DNA of 64,000 nt from Streptomyces sp. P9-A4. GTDB lineage: Bacteria; Actinomycetota; Actinomycetes; Streptomycetales; Streptomycetaceae. Position 1 is the first letter of the stretch. Each line of letters opens with the position of its first letter. Positions 31,901 through 39,851 of this stretch are shown one piece after another. The notes below the pieces were generated by a model. The model had not been told where the DNA came from. It saw only the letters and a list, made by a program, of their open reading frames with translations, and did not search any database. The position numbers were made by a program, and so were the translations under genes. The stretch spans positions 558,001 through 622,000 of the forward strand of contig NZ_JAZIFY010000001.1 in assembly GCF_036634195.1 (NCBI RefSeq), written 5' to 3'.

Positions 31901-33499
31901 TCAGTTCGCCCGGGACCGGCGGGCTCGTACGGAACGGAGGGCCGACCAGCCGAGGCCGACCGCCGCGAGCGCGACGAGCAGGGCCTCCGGCAGGGTGCCC
32001 ATCCGGGTCGCCGGGGTCAGCGAGGAGCGCAGCGGCACCTTCTCGACCAGGACGTCCGGGGTGAACATCTTCGTCTGCGCGACGATCTCGCCGTCGGGGC
32101 GGATGACCGCGCTGACCCCGCTGGTGACGGGGACGACGACCGACCGGCTGTGCTCGACCGCCCGCACCCGGGACATCGCGAGCTGCTGGTAGGTCATCTC
32201 GCTGCGGCCGAAGGTGGCGTTGTTGCTGGGCACGGAGATGAGCTGGGCGCCGTGGGTGACGGTGTCGCGGACCGCCCAGTCGAAGGCGGCCTCGTAGCAG
32301 GTGGCGAGCCCGACCTTGGTGCCGGCCAGGTCGAAGACGCCGACCTTCGTACCGGCGCCGAAGTCTCGGCTGACCCGGTCGACGTTGCTGTTGAAGAGGC
32401 GGACGAAGGAGCGCATCGGGATGTACTCGCCGAAGGGCTGGACGTGCCGCTTGTCGTAGGTGGCGACCGGTCCGCGCCGCGGGTCCCACTCGATGAGGGT
32501 GTTGCGGAGCTTGCCGGTCTCGGGCGTCACGACCGCGCCGATCACGGTCGGTACGCCGATGGCGCGGACGGCGCCGTCGATGACGTCGGCCGCGTCGGCG
32601 TTCGCGTAGGGGTCGATGTCCGAGGAGTTCTCGGGCCAGAGCACGAAGTCGGGCTGCGGGGCGCGGCCCGCCTTGACGTCGGCGGCGAGTTCGCGGGTGC
32701 GGGCGACGTGGTTGTCGAGGACGGCCCGGCGCTGGGAGTTGAAGTCCAGGCCGAGGCGGGGCACGTTGCCCTGGACGGCGGCGACGGTCGCGGTGCCGTC
32801 CTCGGCCGAGTCGTCGACGAGCGGGAGCGCCGCGAGGGCGCCGGTGACCGGGAGGAGCACGGAGAGCGCGGCGGCGGCGAGCGGGCCGCGCGGGACGGTG
32901 CCGGTGGCGCGGTAGACCCGGACCCGGCGGTACACCTCGTACAGACCGAAGCCGCAGAGGGCGACGGCGAAGCCGAGCACGGGGGTGCCGCCGACGGCCG
33001 CGAGCGGCAGGAAGACGCCGTCGGCCTGTCCGAAGGCGATCTTGCCCCAGGGGAAGCCGCCGAAGGGCACGCGCGCGCGTGCCGCCTCCGCGAGGATCCA
33101 CACCCCGGCGGCGAAGAACGGCCACCACGGGAGCCGGGACACGGCGGCGATGCCGAGTCCCGCCGCGGCCACGAACAGTGCCTCGACGGCGGCGAGCGCG
33201 AGCCAGGGGCCGGCCCCGACCTCTTCACCGGTCCAGACGAGGAGGGGAAGCAGGAAGCCGAGCCCGGCGAGGTATCCGAGGCCGAACCCGGCGCGGAGCC
33301 GGCGGCCCCGCAGGGTCCAGCCGAGCAGGGCGAAGGCGGGCAGCGCGAGCCACCAAAGGGGGCGCGGCGGGAAGCTCAGGTAGAGCAGGAACCCGGACAG
33401 CAGGGCCGTCCCGGGTCGCACGAACCGCAGCAGCCGGGAACCCGGCGTGGGTGCGGTGTCGGCTCCGGACACGTCGACGGGGGTGATGGTGGCGCTCAC
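31901..33499 (-). CDS. lnt: Apolipoprotein N-acyltransferase
   Basis: 532 residues. About seven membrane segments fill the N-terminal 230 residues (from LLSGFLLYLSFPPRPLWWLALPA on), followed by a nitrilase-like domain. The catalytic triad is visible as FVLWPENSSD (Glu), KRHVQPFGEYIP (Lys) and GLATCYEAAF (Cys), and a final membrane segment closes the protein. It transfers a third acyl chain to the N-terminal cysteine of lipoproteins at the membrane's outer face. ATG at 33499; the gene ends 18 nt before the Nudix start. Confidence 0.92.
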   Translation of the reverse strand: MSATITPVDVSGADTAPTPGSRLLRFVRPGTALLSGFLLYLSFPPRPLWWLALPAFALLGWTLRGRRLRAGFGLGYLAGLGFLLPLLVWTGEEVGAGPWLALAAVEALFVAAAGLGIAAVSRLPWWPFFAAGVWILAEAARARVPFGGFPWGKIAFGQADGVFLPLAAVGGTPVLGFAVALCGFGLYEVYRRVRVYRATGTVPRGPLAAAALSVLLPVTGALAALPLVDDSAEDGTATVAAVQGNVPRLGLDFNSQRRAVLDNHVARTRELAADVKAGRAPQPDFVLWPENSSDIDPYANADAADVIDGAVRAIGVPTVIGAVVTPETGKLRNTLIEWDPRRGPVATYDKRHVQPFGEYIPMRSFVRLFNSNVDRVSRDFGAGTKVGVFDLAGTKVGLATCYEAAFDWAVRDTVTHGAQLISVPSNNATFGRSEMTYQQLAMSRVRAVEHSRSVVVPVTSGVSAVIRPDGEIVAQTKMFTPDVLVEKVPLRSSLTPATRMGTLPEALLVALAAVGLGWSALRSVRARRSRAN

Positions 33500-33650
33500 C
33501 TTGCGGAGTCTACGGGTCGCCCCTGTGGGCGCGGAGGCCGGTGCGACGGGGGTACGGGAACTGGGGTGGCCCCCCGGTCGAAGCGGATGACCTGCCCGGC
33601 CCCCGCCCGTGCGCCCGGGGGCGCGTGTCCCGCGCGGCGTTTCCGGGGGC

Positions 33651-34217
33651 TCACGCCCCGGTCGGTGTGGGCGGTCCGGGCGGGACCGGGTGGGCGAGGC
33701 GGTCCCGGATGACCCGTACCGCGGATTCCGCGTCGTCGACGGTCACCGTGAACGTACGCCCGTCGCCGAGGCGCAGGACCAGGCCCTCGCCCCTGCGGAC
33801 GACCACCGCCGTACCCATCTCGGGGCGCCAGCGGTAGCCCCAGCCGCCCCAGTGGCGCGGGGTGACGCTCGGCTCGAAGTCGGCGCCGACGACATGGGAG
33901 AGGGGGATGCGGCGGCGCGGCACACCGATGTGGCCGCAGCGGACCTCCATCGCGCGGTCGTCGACCTTCACGGCCACGTGGACGAAGGCAAGCGTGCCGA
34001 AGAGGACGAGGAGTCCGGCGGCGACGCAGCCGATCACGGCCATGAGGAGGGGTGCGATGCCGGAGGTCCAGGCCGATTCGACGGCGAGGGTGATGCCGAG
34101 GGCCATGCAGGCGGCGCCGGCGGCGGCCGCGACCCACTGGAAGCGGTTGGTGGCGCGGCCGGTCCAGACGGCGGGGGTCCGCTCGTCGGCACGCGGTTTC
34201 CGGGCATGCTGCCTCAT
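33651..34217 (-). CDS. Membrane protein with PH-like domain
   Basis: 188 residues from ATG 34217. Two membrane segments near the N-terminus (WVAAAAGAACMALGITLAV and LLMAVIGCVAAGLLVLFGTLAFV) precede a bacterial PH-like domain with VKVDDRAMEVRCGHIGVPRRRIPLSHV, a WGYRWRP loop and GEGLVLRLGDGRTFTVTVDDAESAVRVI. Streptomyces encode several small proteins of this type; their role is not established. The 150-bp gap to lnt and the 128-bp gap to the racemase gene show no clear hairpin. Confidence 0.75.
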   Translation of the reverse strand: MRQHARKPRADERTPAVWTGRATNRFQWVAAAAGAACMALGITLAVESAWTSGIAPLLMAVIGCVAAGLLVLFGTLAFVHVAVKVDDRAMEVRCGHIGVPRRRIPLSHVVGADFEPSVTPRHWGGWGYRWRPEMGTAVVVRRGEGLVLRLGDGRTFTVTVDDAESAVRVIRDRLAHPVPPGPPTPTGA

Positions 34218-34345
34218 ACCGGGAAGAATACCCAGGATCGCCCCGCGCAGCGCGCCGGAGCGAAGCGGTCCGCTCACGCTCGGTGAGCACGGGTGGAGGG
34301 TGTACGGGGAGGGCGGGCGGCCTCGTGACGGTCGGGGGGCGACGC

Positions 34346-35140
34346 TCAGTGCGCGGCCGCCACCGTCCCGAGGGTGCGGCCTTCGGCGTAGCCGAGGGCG
34401 GTGGCGGGGAGCGTGCCGGGGCGCCCGCTGAGCAGGACGGAGAGGGTGCCGGTGGGGTCCGCGTCGGGGGCGGGTTCGGAGCCGACCCGGCGCAGCGCCT
34501 GGGCGGCGACGGCGTCGGCGGAGCCGTGGAAGACGAGCGGGGGCAGTCCGGCGCGGCCACGGGCTTCGAGGGCGGCGAGGATGCGCTCCTCGACCAGTTC
34601 GTAGTGGGTGCAGCCGAGGACGACGGTGTGGACGTCGCGGGGGGTGAGCGCCGCGGCGGCGGCGACCGCGCGGTCCACGGCCTCGGGGTCGGCGTGCTCC
34701 ACGGCGTCGGCGAGTCCGGGGCAGGGCACCTCGGTGACCTCGGCGCCGTCGGCGAAGTCGCGGATGAGCCCTCGCTGGTAGGCGCTGCCGGTGGTGGCCG
34801 GGGTGGCCCAGATGGCGACCTTGCCGCCACCGGCGGCGGCGGGCTTGATCGCGGGCACGGTGCCGATGACGGCGATGTGCGGTTCGAGGGCGGCACGGAT
34901 GGCGGGCAGGGCGTGCACGGTGGCGGTGTTGCAGGCCACGATCAGCGCCTGCGGGTCGTGCTCGGCCGCGGCGAGCGCGACGGCGAGGGCGCGTCCGGTG
35001 AGGTCCTCGGGGGTACGAGGGCCCCACGGCATGCCGTCGGGGTCGTTGGAGAGCAGCAGATCGGCGTCGGGCCGGAGGCGCCGCACCGCGGCCGCTGCCG
35101 GGAGCAGGCCGATTCCGGAGTCCATGAGCGCGATCTTCAC
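34346..35140 (-). CDS. Asp/Glu racemase family protein
   Basis: 264 residues. The two catalytic cysteines are visible in ALIVACNTATVHALP and VVLGCTHYELV, and IALMDSGIGLLPAAAAV is the N-terminal FDSGVGG-like strand (glycine pair replaced by GLL). GTVPAIKPAA and ATPATTGSAYQRGL are further MurI landmarks. The family makes D-glutamate for peptidoglycan. The deviating first motif suggests a paralogue rather than the housekeeping MurI. It is divergent from the glycosyltransferase by 58 bp. Confidence 0.82.
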   Translation of the reverse strand: MKIALMDSGIGLLPAAAAVRRLRPDADLLLSNDPDGMPWGPRTPEDLTGRALAVALAAAEHDPQALIVACNTATVHALPAIRAALEPHIAVIGTVPAIKPAAAGGGKVAIWATPATTGSAYQRGLIRDFADGAEVTEVPCPGLADAVEHADPEAVDRAVAAAAALTPRDVHTVVLGCTHYELVEERILAALEARGRAGLPPLVFHGSADAVAAQALRRVGSEPAPDADPTGTLSVLLSGRPGTLPATALGYAEGRTLGTVAAAH

Positions 35141-35198
35141 CCGGTCACCCTAGCTGATGAGCCTCATATCCCCCGCGATCTGGGGCAGACTGCCGCGA

Positions 35199-36431
35199 AT
35201 GAGCACCCTCGCCTGGTTCGCGCTCGCTTCCCTGGCCGTCTGGGTCTGGCTGCTGCTGGGCCAGGGGTTCTTCTGGCGTACGGACCAACGCCTGCCATCG
35301 GCGGCTCGCGGGCCCGCGAGCGGGTCGGGCTCGGGCGGGGACGCACGCGGGTCGGTCTCGCGCGGGGACGCGGACCGGTGGCCGCGTGTGGCCGTCGTCG
35401 TACCGGCCCGGGACGAGGCCGGGGTGCTGCCGCTGAGTCTGCCGTCACTGCTCGCACAGGACTATCCGGGCGTCGCGGAGGTGGTCCTCGTGGACGACGG
35501 GAGTGCGGACGGGACGGGGGCGCTCGCGGTCGAGCTGGCCCGCCGGTGCGGCGGGCTGCCCCTGACGGTGGTGTCGCCCGGTGAACCCGAGCCGGGCTGG
35601 ACGGGCAAGCTGTGGGCGCTGCGGCACGGCATGGCGCTGGCACGCGCGCGTGGGCCGGAGTTCCTGCTCCTGACGGACGCGGACATCGCGCACGAGCCGG
35701 ACAGCCTGCGGCTGCTCGTGGCGGCGGCGGTGGGGCACGAACTGGACCTGGTGTCGCAGATGGCCAGGCTCCGGGTCGTGAGCCCGTGGGAGCGGCTGGT
35801 GGTGCCGGCGTTCGTCTACTTCTTCGCCCAGCTCTATCCCTTCCGGTGGATCAACCGGAAGCGCCCGCTGGCGACGGCGGCGGCAGGTGGCTGCGTGCTG
35901 CTGCGGACGGAGACCGCGGTGGCGGCGGGCGTTCCGGAGGTGATCCGGCAGGCGGTGATCGACGACGTGTCGCTGGCGCGGGCGGTGCGGCGGTCGGGCG
36001 GCCGGATCTGGCTGGGTCTCGCGGACCGGGTCGACAGCGTGCGCCCGTATCCGGGGCTCGGCGAGCTGTGGCGGATGGTGACGCGCAGCGCGTACGCGCA
36101 GTTGCGGCACAACCCGCTGCTGCTCCTGGGGACGGTGGCGGGTCTGGTGCTGGTGTACCTGGTGCCGCCGGTGGCCCTGGTGGCGGGGCTGGCGGGCGGG
36201 GACGGGGTGGCGGCGTGGGCCGGTGGCGCGGCCTGGGCGGTCATGGCGGGGACGTATCTGCCGATGCTCCGCTACTACCGGCAGCCGTCGTGGCTCGCAC
36301 CGCTGCTGCCGTTCACCGCGTTCCTGTATCTCCTGATGACGGTGGACTCGGCGGTGCGGCACTACCGGGGTGTCGGTGCGGCGTGGAAGGGCCGGACGTA
36401 CGCGCGCCCGGAGGCGTCTCCGGAGAGATGA
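35199..36431 (+). CDS. Glycosyltransferase family 2, HpnB-like
   Basis: 410 residues from ATG 35199. The GT-A motifs are VAVVVPARDEAGVLPLSLPSLLAQDYPG, VVLVDDGSADGTG and LLTDADIAHEPD (DxD-type). GWTGKLWALRHGMA, ERLVVPAFVYFFAQLYPF and the TAAAGGC strand match the hopene-associated HpnB family. One N-terminal and about three C-terminal membrane segments anchor it. No hopanoid genes are near. A Gly/Ser/Arg-rich insert (residues about 30-58, GPASGSGSGGDARGS) separates the first membrane segment from the catalytic domain. It is convergent with the PPTase gene. Confidence 0.8.
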   Translation: MSTLAWFALASLAVWVWLLLGQGFFWRTDQRLPSAARGPASGSGSGGDARGSVSRGDADRWPRVAVVVPARDEAGVLPLSLPSLLAQDYPGVAEVVLVDDGSADGTGALAVELARRCGGLPLTVVSPGEPEPGWTGKLWALRHGMALARARGPEFLLLTDADIAHEPDSLRLLVAAAVGHELDLVSQMARLRVVSPWERLVVPAFVYFFAQLYPFRWINRKRPLATAAAGGCVLLRTETAVAAGVPEVIRQAVIDDVSLARAVRRSGGRIWLGLADRVDSVRPYPGLGELWRMVTRSAYAQLRHNPLLLLGTVAGLVLVYLVPPVALVAGLAGGDGVAAWAGGAAWAVMAGTYLPMLRYYRQPSWLAPLLPFTAFLYLLMTVDSAVRHYRGVGAAWKGRTYARPEASPER

Positions 36432-36506
36432 CCGGCCCGGCCCGGCGACCCGTCCGGCCTCCGTGTCCTGCGCCCGCCCTGCGTCCGTCCTGGCCCCACG
36501 TACGGA

Positions 36507-37190
36507 TCAGACGACCGTGATCGCGGTGAGCAGGAGTCCGCGCTCGGCGAGCCAGCGCCCTTCGAGCCGGGCCGGCAGGTCCCGGCCCGGCGGGGCGAGG
36601 GGCAGGATGCGGGCCGTGAAGGCGCCGCGGAGGCGGCTGCCGCTGTCGTCCGTGCCCTCGTCCAGGGTGAAGGTGAGGGCCGCGTCCTCGAAGCGCAGGC
36701 GCTGACCGGTCCAGGGGTACCAGGACTTGTACACGGCCTCCTTCGCGCTGAACAGCAGCCGGTCCCAGCGGACTTCCGGCTCCGCCCGCGCCAGCTCGCG
36801 CAGATGCCGCTGCTCGCCGGGCAGGGCGATGGCCCCGAGGACGCCGTCGGGCACGGGTTCGTTCGGTTCGGCGTCGATGCCGAGGGCGGCGACGCCGGGC
36901 GAGCGGGCGGCGACCGCCGCGCGGAAGCCCGCGCAGTGGGTGATGCTGCCGAGGGTGCCCTCGGGCCAGACCGGTGCGCCGTGCGGGCCGGGGAGCAGCG
37001 GCGCGGCGGGCGCGCCCAGGGCCGCCAGGGCCTGCCGGGCGCACCGGCGGGCGGTGGTGAACTCGCGGCGCCGGGTGTCCACGGCCTTCGCTATCAGCGC
37101 GGACTCCTCCGGGTGGAGGTCGCCGGGCTCGGCGATGTCCTCGAAGGCGTCCACGGCGACGACGCTCTCCGGCACGAGGCGTTCGATCAC
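36507..37190 (-). CDS. 4'-phosphopantetheinyl transferase, Sfp/EntD type
   Basis: 227 residues. Signature blocks in order: TTARRCARQALAAL, GSITHCAGFRAAVAAR, LGIDAEPNEPVP (Mg-binding Asp and Glu) and LLFSAKEAVYKSWYP, then FTLDEG. It converts apo carrier proteins to holo form by adding phosphopantetheine. The GTG at 37190 overlaps the TGA of the metallophosphoesterase gene (GTGA), so it is translationally coupled. As the only PPTase seen beside the PKS, it is a good candidate for arming the ACPs at 45678-64000; it may equally be the cell's general PPTase. Confidence 0.92.
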   Translation of the reverse strand: MIERLVPESVVAVDAFEDIAEPGDLHPEESALIAKAVDTRRREFTTARRCARQALAALGAPAAPLLPGPHGAPVWPEGTLGSITHCAGFRAAVAARSPGVAALGIDAEPNEPVPDGVLGAIALPGEQRHLRELARAEPEVRWDRLLFSAKEAVYKSWYPWTGQRLRFEDAALTFTLDEGTDDSGSRLRGAFTARILPLAPPGRDLPARLEGRWLAERGLLLTAITVV

Positions 37191-38077
37191 TTGCGCTCCC
37201 CGGGCTTGCGTTCCCCGTGCTCGCGTTCCCCGTGCTCGCGCTCCTCGGGGAGGATCCGGCGGAGGCCGACCTCCGGGTGGCGCGGCCGGCTCCACTCGCG
37301 CGGGTAGCCGACCGACACCTCCTCGAAGCGCACCCCGTCGTGCCAGGTCGTCCGGGGGATGTGCAGATGGCCGTAGACGACCGCGCGGGCCCGGAAGCGG
37401 AGGTGCCAGTCCGCGGTCCGTTCCGTGCCGCACCACTGCGCGAAGTCGGGGTGGCGCAGGATCCGGGTGGGTTCGCGGACGAGCGGGTAGTGGTTGACGA
37501 GCACCGTCGGCAGCTCCGGGTCGACGGCCGCGAGGCGCTTCTCGGTCAGCGCGACGCGGGCCTCGCACCAGGCCTCGCGGCTCGGGTACGGGTCGGGGTG
37601 GAGGAAGAACTCGTCGGTGCAGACGATGCCGTTCTCCTCGGCGCGGGCGAGGGACTCCTCCTTGGTGGTGACGCCGGGCACGCGGAACGAGTAGTCGTAC
37701 AGCACGAAGAGCGGCGCGACCGTGACCGGGCCGCCCACGCCGCGCCACACGGGGTACGGGTCCTCGGGCGTCAGGACGCCTAGGCGGCGGCACAGGGCGA
37801 CCAGGTGCTCGTACCGCTCCTGGCCCCGCAGTTGGACCCGGTCCTCCTTCGGCGTCCACAGTTCGTGGTTGCCGGGTGTCCACACCACCTGGGCGAAGCG
37901 CTCGCTCAGCAGGGACAGGGCCCACTCGATGTCCTCGGACAGCTCGCCGACGTCTCCGGCTACGAGCAGCCAGTCGTCGTCCGTCGTGGGGCGCAGCGAC
38001 TCCACGATCGCCCGGTTCTGCCGGTAGGCGACGTGCAGGTCGCTGATGGCCAGCAGGCGGCCCTTGCTCTCGGTCAT
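37187..38077 (-). CDS. Calcineurin-like metallophosphoesterase
   Basis: 296 residues. The metal-binding motifs are LAISDLHVAYRQN, LLVAGDVGELSED, VVWTPGNHELW, PTVLVNHYPLV and VVYGHLHIPRTTW (GHLH), i.e. the complete calcineurin-like phosphoesterase set. The substrate is unknown. The C-terminus carries a charged repeat (EREHGEREHGERKPGERK) that is not part of the domain. ATG 38077 is the start that precedes the first motif. Its stop overlaps the PPTase start, a gene pair that I recall as common in Streptomyces, so the pairing need not be cluster-specific. Confidence 0.88.
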   Translation of the reverse strand: MTESKGRLLAISDLHVAYRQNRAIVESLRPTTDDDWLLVAGDVGELSEDIEWALSLLSERFAQVVWTPGNHELWTPKEDRVQLRGQERYEHLVALCRRLGVLTPEDPYPVWRGVGGPVTVAPLFVLYDYSFRVPGVTTKEESLARAEENGIVCTDEFFLHPDPYPSREAWCEARVALTEKRLAAVDPELPTVLVNHYPLVREPTRILRHPDFAQWCGTERTADWHLRFRARAVVYGHLHIPRTTWHDGVRFEEVSVGYPREWSRPRHPEVGLRRILPEEREHGEREHGERKPGERK

Positions 38078-38180
38078 GCCGTCGTTCCTGTCGTCGGTCG
38101 GTTCCGGTGCGGCCCGAGGCCTGGCCGGACGGGCGTGGCCGGAAGGGCCCGGCCGGACGGCGGTGCACACGCGGTGGTCA

Positions 38181-39851
38181 TCACGAGGTCAGGAAGACCG
38201 CGTCCCAGTCCGTGGGGAGCCCGTCGGCGGCCCCGGCCGGGGCGGTCGGGTCCGTGGCGGCCCCATCCGTGGTGACCCCGTCCACGGTGGCCGGGGCCCT
38301 CGGCCTTTGGGCCCGCGCCGCCTCCGCGTAGCCGAGGAGGGTCAGGGCGACGCCGGCGGCGCCGTCGATGAGCGACGGGCTCTCCAGGACGACCGTACCT
38401 CCGGGAGTCCGTACCAACTGGCGGTATCCGAAGGCGGATTCGGTGTCGTGGAGGGAGACCAGCGCGTCCGCGAGGCGGTCGGAGCCGCGCCAGAGCGCCG
38501 GCTCGCCGGTGCGTTCGGCGAGCCGGACGGCGGCGTGCAGGACGCCTGCGAGGCCGTGGCAGAAACCCGGGTCGTCGCCGCCGAGTTCGGCGAGCGGCCG
38601 GGCGAGGAGGGCGGTCATCGCGTCGACGGCCAGGCGGGAGACCGCGGGGTCGCCCAGCTCCGTGCCGGCCAGGTGGAGCGCGCCGGCGATGCCGGCGGTG
38701 CCGTAGCACCACCCGGCCCGCGTCGTCGCGCCCCGGGCGGGCGGCGCGGCGCCGGTCTCCTCGTCGAAGGCGACCCGGCCGGGCCACGCGACCGCGCCGT
38801 GCCCGTCCTCGTACGCGTGACCGCCCACCCAGTCGGTGATCCGCCGGAGCGCGTCGGGGGTGCCCGGCACGCCGTGGCCGGCCCGGTGGGCCAGTGACAG
38901 GAGGGCGAGCGGGCCGCAGACGCCGTGGGCGGCGCCCGCGTTGAAGTCGCCGCGCGGGTAGGCGGCCCGGTCGCGGGGCACCGCGTAGCGCTCGGGGGCG
39001 CACCACCAGCCCGGGACCTCGATGCCGTCGACCCGCCGCGGCTCGGTGAGCGCGACGAGCAGGGCGAGGACGTCCTCCAGGGCCTCGGCGGCCCGCTCGT
39101 CGCCCCGGACGGCCGCCGCGAGGAGCACCCTGCCCTGGCCGGTGAGACCCGCGACGACGTCGTAGTCGAGGTACGAGAGCCCGGTGTCCCGGCGCTCGCG
39201 CAGCGCGGCGGCCCGGGCCCGGGCGTGCCCGGCGAGCACGCCGGTGCCGCGTTCGAGCAGCCGGGTGTAGCCGCCGGTGGACTCGGCGCCGAGCAGCGCG
39301 GGCAGCAAGAGGTTCCCGACGGCCGCGGGTCCCTCACGCGGGGCGAGCGCGGTGGCGGCGGCGAGATGCGCGTGCGCGGGCGCGCGCCACGCGTCGTCGT
39401 GCCGCGCGCAACGGTCGTGCAGCAGACCGACGCCGGGATGCCCGAGCAGCACGGAGGCCGGCTGCCACCCGGGCAGCATCAACTCCCCCGGCACCCCGGC
39501 GAACTCCTCTGCGGTGACCCCGGCGACCCGCTCGGGATCGCGGAGCCGCTCGGCGACGTCGAGGGCGACGCGGAGTGCGGAGTCGCGTGAGTTTGGGCGG
39601 TGAGTGGGATTGGCGGCGGGGTCGGGGCTGGGGGCCGGAGTACGGGCCGGGGTCGGGGGCGGGGCCGGGGCCGGGGGCGAGGCCGAGGCCGGAGTCGGGG
39701 GCGAGGGCGAGGGCGAGGGCGAGGACAGGGTCGAGGCCGGTGCGGAGGCCAAGACCTGGCCTGGGGCCGAAGCCGAAGCCGGGGCCGGGGCCGGGGCCGA
39801 AGCCGGAGCCGGGGCTTTCTCGTTCCGGTTGTCTCGGTGGGCTTGGGTCAT
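38181..39851 (-). CDS. lanC: Lanthionine synthetase C (LanC)
   Basis: 556 residues. The cyclase domain (about 110-530) shows the LanC set: NAGAAHGVCGPLALLSLA, TRAGWCYGTAGIAGALH and DDPGFCHGLAGVLHAA; the Cys of GWCYG and the Cys-His of FCHG are the three zinc ligands, so it should be active. It catalyses Michael addition of cysteine thiols onto dehydrated Ser/Thr. ATG 39851 overlaps the LanB stop (ATGA). Residues about 15-90 form a Pro/Ala/Ser tract (PAPASAPAPAPASASAPG and similar) absent from ordinary LanC proteins. About 100 bp without a clear terminator separate it from the metallophosphoesterase. Confidence 0.9.
   Translation of the reverse strand: MTQAHRDNRNEKAPAPASAPAPAPASASAPGQVLASAPASTLSSPSPSPSPPTPASASPPAPAPPPTPARTPAPSPDPAANPTHRPNSRDSALRVALDVAERLRDPERVAGVTAEEFAGVPGELMLPGWQPASVLLGHPGVGLLHDRCARHDDAWRAPAHAHLAAATALAPREGPAAVGNLLLPALLGAESTGGYTRLLERGTGVLAGHARARAAALRERRDTGLSYLDYDVVAGLTGQGRVLLAAAVRGDERAAEALEDVLALLVALTEPRRVDGIEVPGWWCAPERYAVPRDRAAYPRGDFNAGAAHGVCGPLALLSLAHRAGHGVPGTPDALRRITDWVGGHAYEDGHGAVAWPGRVAFDEETGAAPPARGATTRAGWCYGTAGIAGALHLAGTELGDPAVSRLAVDAMTALLARPLAELGGDDPGFCHGLAGVLHAAVRLAERTGEPALWRGSDRLADALVSLHDTESAFGYRQLVRTPGGTVVLESPSLIDGAAGVALTLLGYAEAARAQRPRAPATVDGVTTDGAATDPTAPAGAADGLPTDWDAVFLTS
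39610..39830. repeat. Low-complexity tandem tract in lanC 5' region
   Basis: Imperfect 6- and 12-nt repeats of the type GGGGCCGGGGCC and GAGGGCGAGGGC encode the Pro/Ala/Ser tract near the LanC N-terminus. Copy number in such tracts tends to vary between strains and to be mis-assembled. Confidence 0.8.
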